In this document: piece after piece, positions 11,084-33,918 of the stretch
Numbering within the stretch: position 1 is the first letter of the stretch
How the letters are laid out: each line of letters opens with the position of its first letter
NCBI RefSeq assembly: GCF_000090795.2
Contig: NW_003546487.1
Span: 1,908 to 37,322, forward strand
DNA length: 35,415 bases
Origin: Amphimedon queenslandica
Taxonomy: Eukaryota > Porifera > Demospongiae > Haplosclerida > Niphatidae
Direction: 5' to 3'
Notes under the pieces: model-generated
Database searches by the model: none
Seen by the model: the letters and a program-made list of their open reading frames with translations, nothing else
Told to the model about the DNA's origin: nothing
Program-made: the position numbers and the translations under genes

Positions 11084-11746
11084 ATGACTGTTCCTGTAAA
11101 CATACTATTAATCCTATCAGTTGTACTAGTAGTATCTACATTGACTGGATCTACTAACAATTACTACAATGGTAAGATACTAATGGATAATATACCTGTT
11201 TCAATTATATATACAAGAACCTACTGATAATAATGGATCATTAACAGATTGCTGTAAGTTAATTCAGTAACACACTATTCATATATTTTATTAATTTTAA
11301 GTTGTTACTAAGAAATTCACTGATCTCAATTTATCAGTGACTCCATACCTACTGAAACGTGGGATAGCATTCCGTTGGCAAGGATTAATAAAGGTCAGTG
11401 AGTTGACAAACAATTATAAATAAACATGTAGGGAGAACCATACATTGGGGTATACTGTATTCAATTACAGGGGTTACACTAATATTACTTTCTTGGATGA
11501 CAAATTTAATTTATGCGACTTCTCAGATGATACCATTAAGGAACATTGTCCAATACCACCTGGAATATATCATATCAATATTAGTACTACACTACCAAAC
11601 ATCTTATGGCCATTGAGTAACAGATACATGCAGTGTATCATTATTACTATTCTATTTCATAGGGTCAGTATTATGTTAAAGCAACTGCTTAGAATCAGAA
11701 AAGAGAGCAATTAACATGTCAAATGAAAGAATTTGCCATTGTTTAA
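11084..11746 (+). pseudogene. ML-domain gene copy 8, decayed
   Basis: Pieces are exon 1 at 11084-11171, exon 2 at 11218-11253, exon 3 at 11302-11397, exon 4 at 11432-11612 and exon 5 from 11663. Exon 4 has lost 13 bases in the HATATYN region, which shifts its frame. The exon 4 donor GTGAGT is now TTGAGT. Exon 5 has an early stop (TAG at 11690-11692). Exon 3 has a new GTCAGT donor one codon-phase earlier which, with an AG at 11434-11435, could in principle restore the exon 4 frame, but the lost donor and stop remain. The upstream region is class C, whereas the 3' end and flank match copy 4, so the gene is a recombinant. Confidence 0.85.
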
Positions 11747-11967
11747 ACAAGGACAGTGAACACATAAATTACTAATAATCATAAACATGCAAACATCACA
11801 ATAGAAATGTTAATAATCAATATGATTGTCAATAGAACAAGAGTTTGAAAATTTCAAATAAGTTAAATCAATCAGCATAATTCAAACTCCTAGGGCAAAT
11901 AATAAATTAAAGTCATTGTGATACAAAATATTTTGTGGAATGGCTTAACATTGACATTATTAATTAA

Positions 11968-12416
11968 TACCGTATAGCCAAAAAATTTTGTGAGGAATAA
12001 ATTTTCGTATTTTCGTGATCACTGTTTGCATCACGAAAAATTAAACCCCCGAAAATAAATATTAATTGAGAGGCATGGTTAACCACGCCTTACTAATAAA
12101 TGTGCCCTCGTGTCAAGTCGTGTTCTCATCAAGCTAATGTCTCTGTTACTCTGTATTGCTATTTTAAGCATACTGCCTAGGTCAAAGATGATGATCTTCC
12201 CCATCACTGGTGTCCACACTGATTTGTAGACATGGTGCCCCTTGACACAAGAGTCCGTCTCAAACATTGAATCTGCCATGTTTTAATTAAATAAGGCGTG
12301 GTCATTATTATTATTAAAATAAAATCACGAAAATATTTATCATGGAATTTAAAATTTCTCCATAAATTTCATTATTCACGAAATTTTAAGCCTCGAAAAT
12401 TTTTGGCTATACGGTA
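11968..12416. mobile_element. TA-flanked MITE with a possible captured exon fragment
   Basis: TACCGTATAGCCAAAAA at 11968 is mirrored by TTTTTGGCTATACGGTA ending at 12416. The following arms are also inverted (GAGGAATAAATTTTCG-like versus CGAAATTTTAAGCCTCG). Inside, on the - strand, 12279 down to about 12196 reads CVKGHHVYKSVWTPVMGK. This resembles the start of HIRAN-type proteins that carry a CVRGHHVY-x-x-W-x-x-x-VG motif. No downstream domain follows. Confidence 0.7.
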
Positions 12417-12471
12417 GTTATTATACCTATACTACAGTCTTAATTAATAAACAGTGAGATTTCATGTACTA

Positions 12472-12530
12472 TAACATTTACTTTGAGTATACATATCTAC
12501 TGTAGATATGTATACTCAAAGTAAATGTTA
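12472..12530. repeat. Perfect palindrome, two 29-bp arms with 1-base spacer
   Basis: The left arm 12472-12500 (TAACATTTACTTTGAGTATA...) is the exact reverse complement of the right arm 12502-12530, separated by one T. The right arm resembles the normal class B upstream sequence of copy 5 (TACTCAAAGTGTTATTTTAA), so the left arm looks like an added inverted copy. It lies 71 bases before the ATG of copy 9. Confidence 0.9.
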
Positions 12531-12600
12531 TTTTAATTGAAAATAGCAGAAGGCAGAGCATGTGCAAATGATATTACAAGAGAGAGAAACAAGAAAGAAG

Positions 12601-13324
12601 ATGAATGTCCTATTGATGATCCTATCAGTTGTACTAGTAGTATCTACATTGACTGGATCTACTAACAATTACTACAATGGTAAGATAGTGACTACTATAC
12701 TAATGGATAATATACCTGTTTGAATCATATAAACTAACAACAACAAAAACCTACTGATAATAAAGGATCATTCATAGATTGCTGTAAGTTCAGTAATGCA
12801 ATATCTATTTATTTTATTAATTTCAAGCTGTTACTAAGAAATTTGCTGAACTCAATTCATCAGTGACTCCATACCCACTGAAACGTGGGGTAAAATTCGA
12901 TTGGCAAGGATTACTAAAGATCAGTGAGTGATAGCAATTATAAATAAATATGAATCCATTTATAGAGAGAACCATACATTGGGGTATACTACATGCCACA
13001 GCGACATACAATTACAGGGGTTACACTAATATTACTTTCTTGGATGACAAATTCAATTTATGTGACTACTTTGTTGACTTAGTTAAGGAATATTGTCCAA
13101 TACAGCCAGGAATATATCATTTCAACACTCCTATTAGACTGCCAAGCCTTATTTGGCCAGTGAGTAACAGCAAGAGTACCTGCTATAATGTACTCTTGGT
13201 AACAGGTACAATGTATCATTATTACTATTCTATTTCATAGGGTCAGTATTATGGTAAAATAACTGCTTACAATGAGAAAGAAGAGCAGATACTATGTATA
13301 ATGAAACAAGTCACTATTGAATAA
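12601..13324 (+). CDS. ML-domain gene copy 9 (exon 2 acceptor altered)
   Basis: Exons are 12601-12679, exon 2 ending at 12783, 12828-12923, 12966-13159 and 13241-13324. The homologous exon 2 start (12748) is preceded by CAACAAA instead of CAACAAG. A downstream AG at 12764-12765 would give a shortened in-frame exon 2 (12766-12783, GSFIDC) that keeps the first conserved Cys and a 156-aa protein; the full exon would give 162 aa. The signal peptide starts MNVLLMIL. Motifs are TPYPLKRGVKFDWQ, ATYNYRGYTNITFLDDKFNLCDYFVD, CPIQPG, LIWP and GQYYGKITAYNEKEEQILC, ending TIE. Intron 4 has a small inverted AAGAGTAC/GTACTCTT insertion. Confidence 0.74.
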
Positions 13325-14094
13325 TGACCATAATTATTATTGACACATACATGTATACACTTGCAGAAACTGTGTCCTGATTGTATCAAAGTGAATCAAT
13401 GTGAACCTTATTGTATTACAATACATTGTGCAGCATGACTATTAGCAAACAAGCATGTTAAGAAGAATAACCAATGGACAGCTTGAGTATGCTTTTCTTT
13501 AAGTTCCATTGTAATATTATGAGTGTGACTGATATCCTCAAACAAACACAGTACACATTTTAACAATAATAATACAATATTATGTTTTAAAATTACTATT
13601 ATACCAAGAGTATATACCGCATAGTGGAAAATTTTCATGGCCCAAAAATTTTGCAGATCAGTTCAAAAATCGATTTTGTGGCTTTAATTTTTGTGGTTTT
13701 CTACTTTTCGGCCATCTTAAACTGTATTGAATCAATTTTTGCAGATTTTATTTTCGTGGATTTTAAAAAATGAGAAATCCACGGAAATTTTGGGCCACGA
13801 AAATTATCCACTATACGGTAGGTTAGGTTTTACATAATTTTTTTAAACATAAAATGATAAGTAAAGAAATTTGTTTGCATAAAATGATAGTAATAGCACT
13901 CTTATGGGGAAAGAACTTTGATTAGAATGGAAATTAAGAAAAACAGGCACCTAACTGCAATTTACACATCAATAATGTTATATAAACTTAAGAGATAGTG
14001 AAAGCTACCTCAAACATGTGCAATTACTAACAATATAAACAAAGTAGTTATTACTATGCGTAGCAAGTGTTCAAAGATGGAGCTGGAGAAGAAG
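13325..14094. other. Intergenic with MITE and class C upstream block of copy 10
   Basis: The 3' flank of copy 9 is followed by a class C block interrupted by a TA-flanked MITE (13615-13820). TATAAAC at 14034-14040 is 61 bases before the ATG of copy 10. No gene is supported. Confidence 0.5.
13615..13820. mobile_element. TA-flanked MITE
   Basis: TACCGCATAGTGGAAAATTT at 13615 is mirrored by a GAAAATTATCCACTATACGG arm ending at 13820, with inner arms ATGGCCCAAAATTT-like and AATTTTGGGCCACGA. In the sister blocks near 9518 and 10810 the same position (GAGTATGTACTATTTAG) is uninterrupted. The 206-bp element is non-coding. Confidence 0.75.
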
Positions 14095-15070
14095 ATGACT
14101 ATTCCTATAAACATACTATTAATCCTATCAGTTGTACTAGTAGTATCTACATTGACTGGATCTACTAACAATTACTACAATGGTAAGATACTGACTACTA
14201 TACTAATGGATAATATACCTGTTTGAATCATATATACTATCAACAACAAGAACCTACTAATAATAAAGGATCATTCACTGATTGTTGTAAGTTCAGTAAT
14301 ACACTATTGATCTAGAATGGAAAGTATATCTTTATTAAAGCTCTCACTCATAAATTTCTTGAAGTCTATAACATTACAATAACTCCCTCTTATACATTAC
14401 AACGTGGGAAACCATTTACTTTCAAAGGACAATTGAAGATAAGTAAGTGGCCATAAATGCAATGTCTGATACAAAAAATGTTCTTTCACATTCAGACAAA
14501 AACTTTAAACATATTATTGTACATATTTTTAGAGAAAAAAATTGAATGGGCAGTAATTCGGATACAAACTATATTTAACAGCAATAAAAATCACATTAAC
14601 ATCACAATCGTTGACATGAAATTAAACTTCTGTGACTACTGTGTTGAAATAATACACCACTACTGTCCATTGCAGCCTGGAGTGTACCAGATTAATCATA
14701 CTGATATTGTACCAAGGCTATTCTGGCAGGTCTGTTATCATATACTGGTTTATTTTGTGGTGCAAATTTTTTTGCAAATCCTACATTTCTAAAATTTTGC
14801 AGAATAAATTTTTGCAAATAGCTTTCAAACTGCCACGTGGCAATGAAGATGCAGAAATTTGTGATTTAAATTTTTTCAAATTGAGTAAAAAAACACATAA
14901 TTTGAAATATTTTACTATGAAAATAAACCTGTTTATGGTACTAAAAGAGCATTTTTTAAGTTTGCAAATTTCTGTATTGATTATAGGGTCAGTATTATTT
15001 CAAAGCTACAGTGTACAATGACAAAGGAAACCAAATGTACTGTGGAGAAGATAAATTTGAAATTAATTAA
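14095..15070 (+). CDS. Secreted ML-domain protein, divergent array copy 10
   Basis: Exons 14095-14182, 14251-14286, 14341-14442, 14533-14729 and 14987-15070 join in frame into 168 aa. Exons 1 and 2 and intron 1 are almost identical to the other copies. From about 14314, in intron 2, similarity drops sharply. The rest keeps the ML layout but differs widely: TPSYTLQRGKPFTFKG, EWAVIRIQTIFNSNKNHINITIV, KLNFCDYCVEIIHHYCPLQPG, LFWQ and GQYYFKATVYNDKGNQMYC. An extra Cys lies between the usual LC and CP cysteines. Intron 4 is long (257 bases, AT-rich) rather than about 46. It is the last copy in the array. Confidence 0.85.
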
Positions 15071-15652
15071 TTTTAAAAGTGACAATTATAGTGCCGGAAA
15101 TTAATTATTAAGTTCTGTTAAATTTAATAATAGCAAAGTCATACACAGATATAATAGCCACATCAATTTATATCAATTAACACAAAGGAGATTTAAGATT
15201 AGAAGATATGATAATAGTAATATAGGGCAATGGCAGATCTGGGAGATGGGAAAACACATATTTATGGTTATGTACCTGTAATCCTCTATTTTATATTTCC
15301 TTTTATCCTTAATCGTACTTCTTAGAATTGGGATGAAAAATCTTTTGTGAATTGAGTAAGTCCATTATTTGTCCAGAGTGCCCTACCTTCGGTCACTGAA
15401 GGCTCTGAAACTTTTCTAAATTAATATATTACAGAGTTTTAAAATTCATACAGCAGTTAGGTAGTTTACCTCAAAGCATGGAACATCTATCTATGCTCAA
15501 ATCATAGATATTAGAGGTTATATTAGAGATATTGGGTTACATAGTCTCTAATAACAATCCAAGCCACGATGTTGCACGTGGGCTGCTATTATTATTATTA
15601 TTATTATTATAATTATAAACCAAACCCACTTACTTAGGCGTGGCTCATTTCA
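15071..15652. other. Intergenic between ML array and hydrolase gene
   Basis: AT-rich sequence with a short ATT microsatellite at about 15590-15609 and an imperfect TCTAATA/TATTAGAG inverted pair near 15505-15550. No gene or element is recognised. Confidence 0.5.
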
Positions 15653-18113
15653 ATGAATCTCATTAACGCTGACACCTTTGCAATGAAGCTGCAGCCACCT
15701 CTATATCTCCTTTTCTCTCTCCTTTTCCAGCTCGGGCTGAGCGAGCCTGTCGAAAACTTTGAAGTAAAAGTAGACAACGAAGGTGGATTCCAGCTCTACC
15801 TGTCCGGGAAGCTCTGGTTCAATAATGCTGATGCATGGTTCAGAGCAAATAACAAATGGTACTCTACAGCAGACAAGACACTCACTTTAGTTAATACAAG
15901 CAACTCAACCGGTAGACTGGACTGGGGACCAATGAACATATACTTTTACACCTGGAAGACGAGTGATGGAGGAATGCAGTTCACAACATACTCTGTGGTC
16001 TTTACTGAAGTACCTGCAGTCATCTTTGGACAGCAATGGGATGATGGAGGCAACTCCACAAGCACCGGTAATAGTGATGATGTTATCTCAAGATGGCCGG
16101 CTTTCAAAGTTGAGGACTTAGGATTGACCCGTGGGTATGCATCTTGGGGCGGGGGACAGATAGGGAGTACCCCAATTGGAGTATTTGATTCGTCGCTGAA
16201 GGAGATTTATAAAGGAATGGAGGGCGGACTACCTCTTGTAGTGTTTGATTCTGATATGGAGAACACAGTGGTAATATCACCACAGAATACATTCATGTCT
16301 TCACACCATGAGGTATGGAAACCAGACGGATACCAAGTCCCTGTATTTGCAACTGGTATACTAGGATCAGTTGATACAGTCCCTAAAGGATATGCAATGG
16401 AGACTCTAATGGTTGCTGGTCAGAACCTCACTGACACTATGGATAAATGGGGAAGACTCTTACGTAAAAGATACAAGAAAGATGAGATGTATAGACTTAA
16501 CGATTACTCTATTAAGTACCTTGGATACTACACAGATAATGGCGCTTGCTATCATTATTCCACTGGAAAGTTTGATAACTATGAAGATGCCATGCTGGCC
16601 ATTAAAAAAGAAGCAGATGACAAGGGCATACCTTTCAGATACCTGCAGCTTGACTCATGGTGGTACTACAAAGGGGATCATGATGGAGTCAAAAACTGGA
16701 CAGCCATGACTACTGTCTTCCCTCACGGTATTGAGTATGTCTCACAGAAAACCGGTTGGCCCATTGTCGCTCACAACAGGTTCTTCTCAGTCGATACTGA
16801 CTACGCCAAGCAAAATGGAGGCCCTTTTAACTTTATCATTGACTCTGGCCAGATTGCTCTACCTGATGATCCCTCATTCTGGCAGTTCCTCCTTTCATCA
16901 GCAAGAGACCAATGGAACCTTTGGACCTATGAGCAAGATTGGCTCTTGACAGAATCTGGAAAACTCAAAGAGCTGCAAATTGATCTTAATCTGGGTCAGA
17001 CATGGCTGGGACAAATGGGAGAAGCAGCTAAAGAAGAAGGACTCACTATACAGTATTGCATGGCTTGGCCTAGGCACGTGCTGCAGGCAGTGATGATACC
17101 AGTAGTGACACAGACTAGGGCCAGTGGTGACTATCATCCTGGTAAAAGCCAATGGAAGATTGGAGACTCTAGCATACTCCTTCACTCGCTTGGGATTGCT
17201 CCTTTTAAAGACAACTTTCACTCAAATCCAGTCGGCGAGAAGGATTGTGCAGCAAGCAGCCCAGAACCTAGTCCTTCATTGCATGCGTTTGTATCAGTGT
17301 TGAGCACAGGGCCAGTGGGACCAGGTGATGCTGCAGGCTATGCTGATAAAGACCTCATTCTTACTACGTGCATGAGTGATGGGCTCATACTGAAGCCCTC
17401 AAAGCCTGCAATGTCTCTAGACTCTACATTCGTTCAACGTGCCTTTGGTAAGGGAGGGCCTGATGGATACCTCACAGCAACTTACACTGAAGTATGAGAG
17501 AGAGAAAGAGGAAGAGAGAGAGAGAGAGGGAGAGAGAGAAAGAAAGAAAGAAAGAGAGAGAGTGTGTGTGTGTTTATAAAAGTATAAATATTAATCATTC
17601 TATCCTTTTGTTTAGGTCTCAGGTTATACTTGGTACTATGTACTAGGAGCAGAAATAAAAACTGATTATCAAATGTCACTCGCTGAACTACCTCCCAGTC
17701 GCATTGGTACCAAGCCTAAGACCTCATTCCCAGAATCAATAGCGATACAACATGACCCCGGCAAAGGAGTATCTAACTTTGTAAAAATATCAGACGCTAG
17801 CACAAAGTTAACCATATCATCGTGTAACGTAACAGACTTTCAATACTGGTACATAGCTCCTGTGTTACCAGGTGGTGGTGGGGCATTACTGGGAGAGCTG
17901 GATAAAGTTGTACCAATATCAGAGCAGAGGGTACTCACTGTTATTCTCTTTGCCGGAACTTATGTTGTTAAGCTAAGAGGAGCTCCCGGTGAAGTAGTAT
18001 CAATGTCAACATTTGATACTCGTGATAGCAAAACAACCACTATTGATTGTACATTGGATTCTATTGGTACTGGGACGCTAGGGTTCTCTGATGTGAAGAA
18101 CCTCTCTTGCTAG
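15653..18113 (+). CDS. Secreted glycoside-hydrolase-like protein (clan GH-D/GH36-like)
   Basis: Exon 1 (15653-17491) and exon 2 (17616-18113) join in phase 0 across a 124-base GA-rich intron (GTATGA...TTTAG) into 778 aa; YTE is followed by VSGYTWYY. The Met at residue 11 (15683) begins a better signal peptide (MKLQPPLYLLFSLLFQLGLS) than the first Met, and may be the true start. The N-terminal ~230 residues look like a beta-sandwich. The centre looks like a TIM barrel with FRYLQLDSWWY (D334), TYEQDWL (D429) and TRASGDYHPG (D493), reminiscent of the aspartate loops of GH36/raffinose-synthase relatives. The C-terminus is beta-rich. It probably acts on sugars outside the cell or in a lysosome. 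The substrate is unknown, and GH31 is an alternative assignment. Confidence 0.72.
17495..17572. repeat. GA-rich microsatellite with TG tail
   Basis: Runs of GAGA, GAAA and TGTG fill most of the single intron of the hydrolase gene, directly after its donor site. Confidence 0.85.
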
Positions 18114-18502
18114 CTTTATACGTACATACTAGATATTATGAGTCATACTCTTTAGCTGCTGTAATAATAGTACTATGCCTAATTATTTTGTTTTAGCTGA
18201 AAAAGTTGTTTTTATATTTTTAAAAAGTGTTATTGTGTTGTTGTACATAAATGCAAGCAGCTTGGCATCTGCCTGATGTGATATCCTTTCATTCCATCTT
18301 CTTCTTCCTTTCCCAGAATGACAAATGATTACTCACATCCTCCTTTGGTAACTCATGCATGTTTACTACTATAGTTACAGTTTACACCTGATTTGATACA
18401 TGTTATTAGCAGCTATTGGCAGTGAGGCAGTTGCTGTCTAGCTTTGTGTACACAATCCAAAAGTATATATAACGCTTGGATGATCGACTATACCAGTATC
18501 TT
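18114..18502. other. Intergenic between hydrolase and membrane-protein genes
   Basis: No gene is recognised. TATATATAAC at about 18464-18473 lies about 35 bases before the ATG at 18503 and could be a TATA element for the next gene. Confidence 0.4.
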
Positions 18503-19723
18503 ATGCACTCCAGTGACCAGCAGCAACCAACAAGACAAGGAAAGCTCATGGCTGTAAGTCAATAAGATATAGTTTGATAAATATCAGCTTCTTTTTAGGA
18601 TCATGAGCACATTACTGAGTACATACCAAAGATTGTTGTTGTAGAGTTCAATATAATCTTAGCACTCCTGACCCAGATATTCTTCCTCACTGAGGCCAAC
18701 AGTGAGCTCAGTGGTGTCATAGCCATCACTCTTCTCTCTGGATTTAGTTTCTTGTACATACTCATAATATTCTTCATCATAGCTCGGGATTTCAGACGCA
18801 AGGAAAGGTTCCTACGCAAGCACAGCAAGAGTGAGTTCCTCACTAACCTCCTAGCTAACGGGCTCACAGCAGTCAGTGGATTAATGTATCTATTAGGGAA
18901 CCACATGTCCTTGATATTCCAGTATTACGGGGAGTGGTACGGCTGTGTCGAATCATGCATGAGCCTTGGGATAAATATTTCATCGACGTTCCTCATAACG
19001 TCCATACTATTATTTAGACTCATACCAACTTTTGTCAATAAAGCAAAAGTGCTAAGCGATCACACGATGGACAAGTCCAATCAAAACTCCAAGAAGTTTG
19101 TTGAGTACAAGTGGTCACCGTGGAAGACCACGGCACAGTCATTAGGATACCTCTTAGAGCTGGATGCATGGTTCACGACAGTCTCTGACCTACCACTGGA
19201 ATCAGAGAGCTACTGCCCGCAATACATCATAGACCTGGCTTGGGCCATGTTTGTTATTGGGATGATAGTTTGGGGAGCACTTCTGATACTCATTCTGGTC
19301 CCCGGCGTCATCAGTTTCCACCAACGAAAAGAGAAGACCTCGATTCATTTTTTTATCGTCTGTCTCAACGTCATACTCCTCTGGATCGTCTCCGGAACTT
19401 TCCTTCTCACTGACAACATACAACCTCTTGGCTGCTCCTTTGGGTGTCACTTGGAGGGACTAAGAAATCAAACCTCTTTAAACTTTGAGGGCCACAATCA
19501 TCATGATCATATCATAAATTGTCATTACGATGCTCTTCATTCAACAAGACTGGTCATCCTGTTCCTGGCTCTTGTATACTACACGTCAATATCAATCGCA
19601 CTAGTGATTCATTCCTGGCGGAAATATCACGTTTATAAAATACAAATGCACGCAGCAAGAGACAATGATGAGAATGGGATCGAAATCCTCGATATAAAAA
19701 ATGTAGAGAGCGATAAAGTTTGA
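18503..19723 (+). CDS. Orphan multi-pass membrane protein
   Basis: Exon 1 (18503-18553, 17 codons, MHSSDQQQPTRQGKLMA) joins exon 2 (18599-19723) in phase 0 across a 45-base intron, giving 391 aa. Seven strong hydrophobic segments are visible: VVEFNIILALLTQIFFL, the stretch around LLSGFSFLYILIIFFIIA, LLANGLTAVSGLMYLLG, ISSTFLITSILLFRL, FVIGMIVWGALLILILV, FFIVCLNVILLWIVSGTF and LVILFLALVYYTSISIALVI. A weaker one (TAQSLGYLLELDAWFTT) would make eight and fit positive-inside charges (RDFRRKERFLRKH and HQRKEK cytosolic). The loop with NQTS and HNHHDH would then be outside. No signal peptide and no family motif are recognised. It could be a channel, transporter or receptor-like protein. Confidence 0.75.
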
Positions 19724-20838
19724 GGTTACTTTTTGAAAACAATAATAATAATAACATTCTCAATGCTTATAAACTGCGAGTTTATTAATGATAATAATGT
19801 GCACATTTGTCTAAATTGATGTACCTATTACTGATTCATTCAAGGTATGGATGGGTTCAGTTTCAATTTCAAGATGATACAATAACAAATAACTTGTAGC
19901 CAGAAGTATTCCCATGTTCATTTCAAATGAAGAAGGCCACCTTTAAAATTGTTTTATGAAGCATCTTTTAAAAAGAAGCTACTGGACCTCGAAACATGTA
20001 AAAATCTCAATTTTATAAAACCTTTTTTAGGCACCATTGACTAGATGTTTTATGAACCACCTTTTATAAAGAAACATGTTTCATGGTGTATGGTGGCCTT
20101 AACACTGCCATAGTGTGACAAACTTTCCCTGACAACTGAATTGAAAAATGCACCAGTTAAAATTTTAGCAGCATCAGGTGACTATTTGTGCTAATAGGCA
20201 CTAACTTGACACTAGTCCCAGAAGAAAAAAATGCATTTGTAAACCCAGTACAATGTAGATCTGCCTTGTAGCACTTATATTTCGTGGACATAAGATTTCA
20301 CAATTTTTCCCACTAAGCATTCACAGATAAAAAATGTTGCAAAATGATTGATTTTGTTCATTGAACAAGTCGTGGCAAGTTAATTTAGCAAACTTTAAAA
20401 CACTCCACAAAATTAGCAAAATTTATTATCCACAAAATATACAGTCCTATACAGTACTAGCCAAGGCTGATATTTTGGTTCTCTCAAATTGAAACTTTTC
20501 ATAATCAAAATTTAGATATAACATTGGATCAAATAGAAAATTGATTGATACATTTTAAGTCAAAACTAAATCAACAACAAAAATAATAATAATAACGAAA
20601 AACAACAATGATACAACATTATTAGGTCCATAAATGCTTTGATTGTGTGAAACAGTTAGAAGAAATTAACAACAGTAGAACAACAAATGCACATGGTGAG
20701 GCAAGCCTTGAAATATATAATGCATTCACTAGTAGTTATAATATAATAATAATAATAATAATAATAGTACAAGTAAGTCTGATTATTCTTAGTCCATGTA
20801 TAATATAGAGATCTGGAGGTAATATGAGACAGTATAAG
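19724..20838. other. Intergenic between convergent membrane-protein and vasa genes
   Basis: AT-rich sequence with AATAAT runs (about 19740-19756 and 20744-20767). A short inverted pair AAGGCCACC (about 19932) / GGTGGCCTT (about 20091) brackets a possible small degenerate element. About 20280-20450 has scattered CCACAAAAT/TTTCGTGG-like inverted sequence resembling a decayed MITE. No gene is supported. Confidence 0.4.

Positions 20839-33918
<13,080 letters not shown>

Larger units (their letters stand above)
11747..12600. other. Intergenic with MITE and palindrome before copy 9
   Basis: The first part is the 3' flank shared with copy 4. A TA-flanked MITE fills 11968-12416. A perfect 29-bp-arm palindrome occupies 12472-12530, and a shortened class B-like segment (about 12531-12600) leads into copy 9. 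Confidence 0.55.

Noticed and set aside
248..15070. ML exons 4 read alone as short proteins starting MNPFIERTIHW
   Set aside because: The ATG lies in the intron before the acceptor TTTATAG. In copy 6 it is ATA, and splicing from exon 3 gives the better ML domain.
16413..17221. Several open frames on both strands inside the hydrolase gene
   Set aside because: They are alternative-frame shadows of a long coding exon.
17482..17679. - strand open frame rich in Leu/Ser
   Set aside because: It is translated from the GA microsatellite in the hydrolase intron and has no other support.
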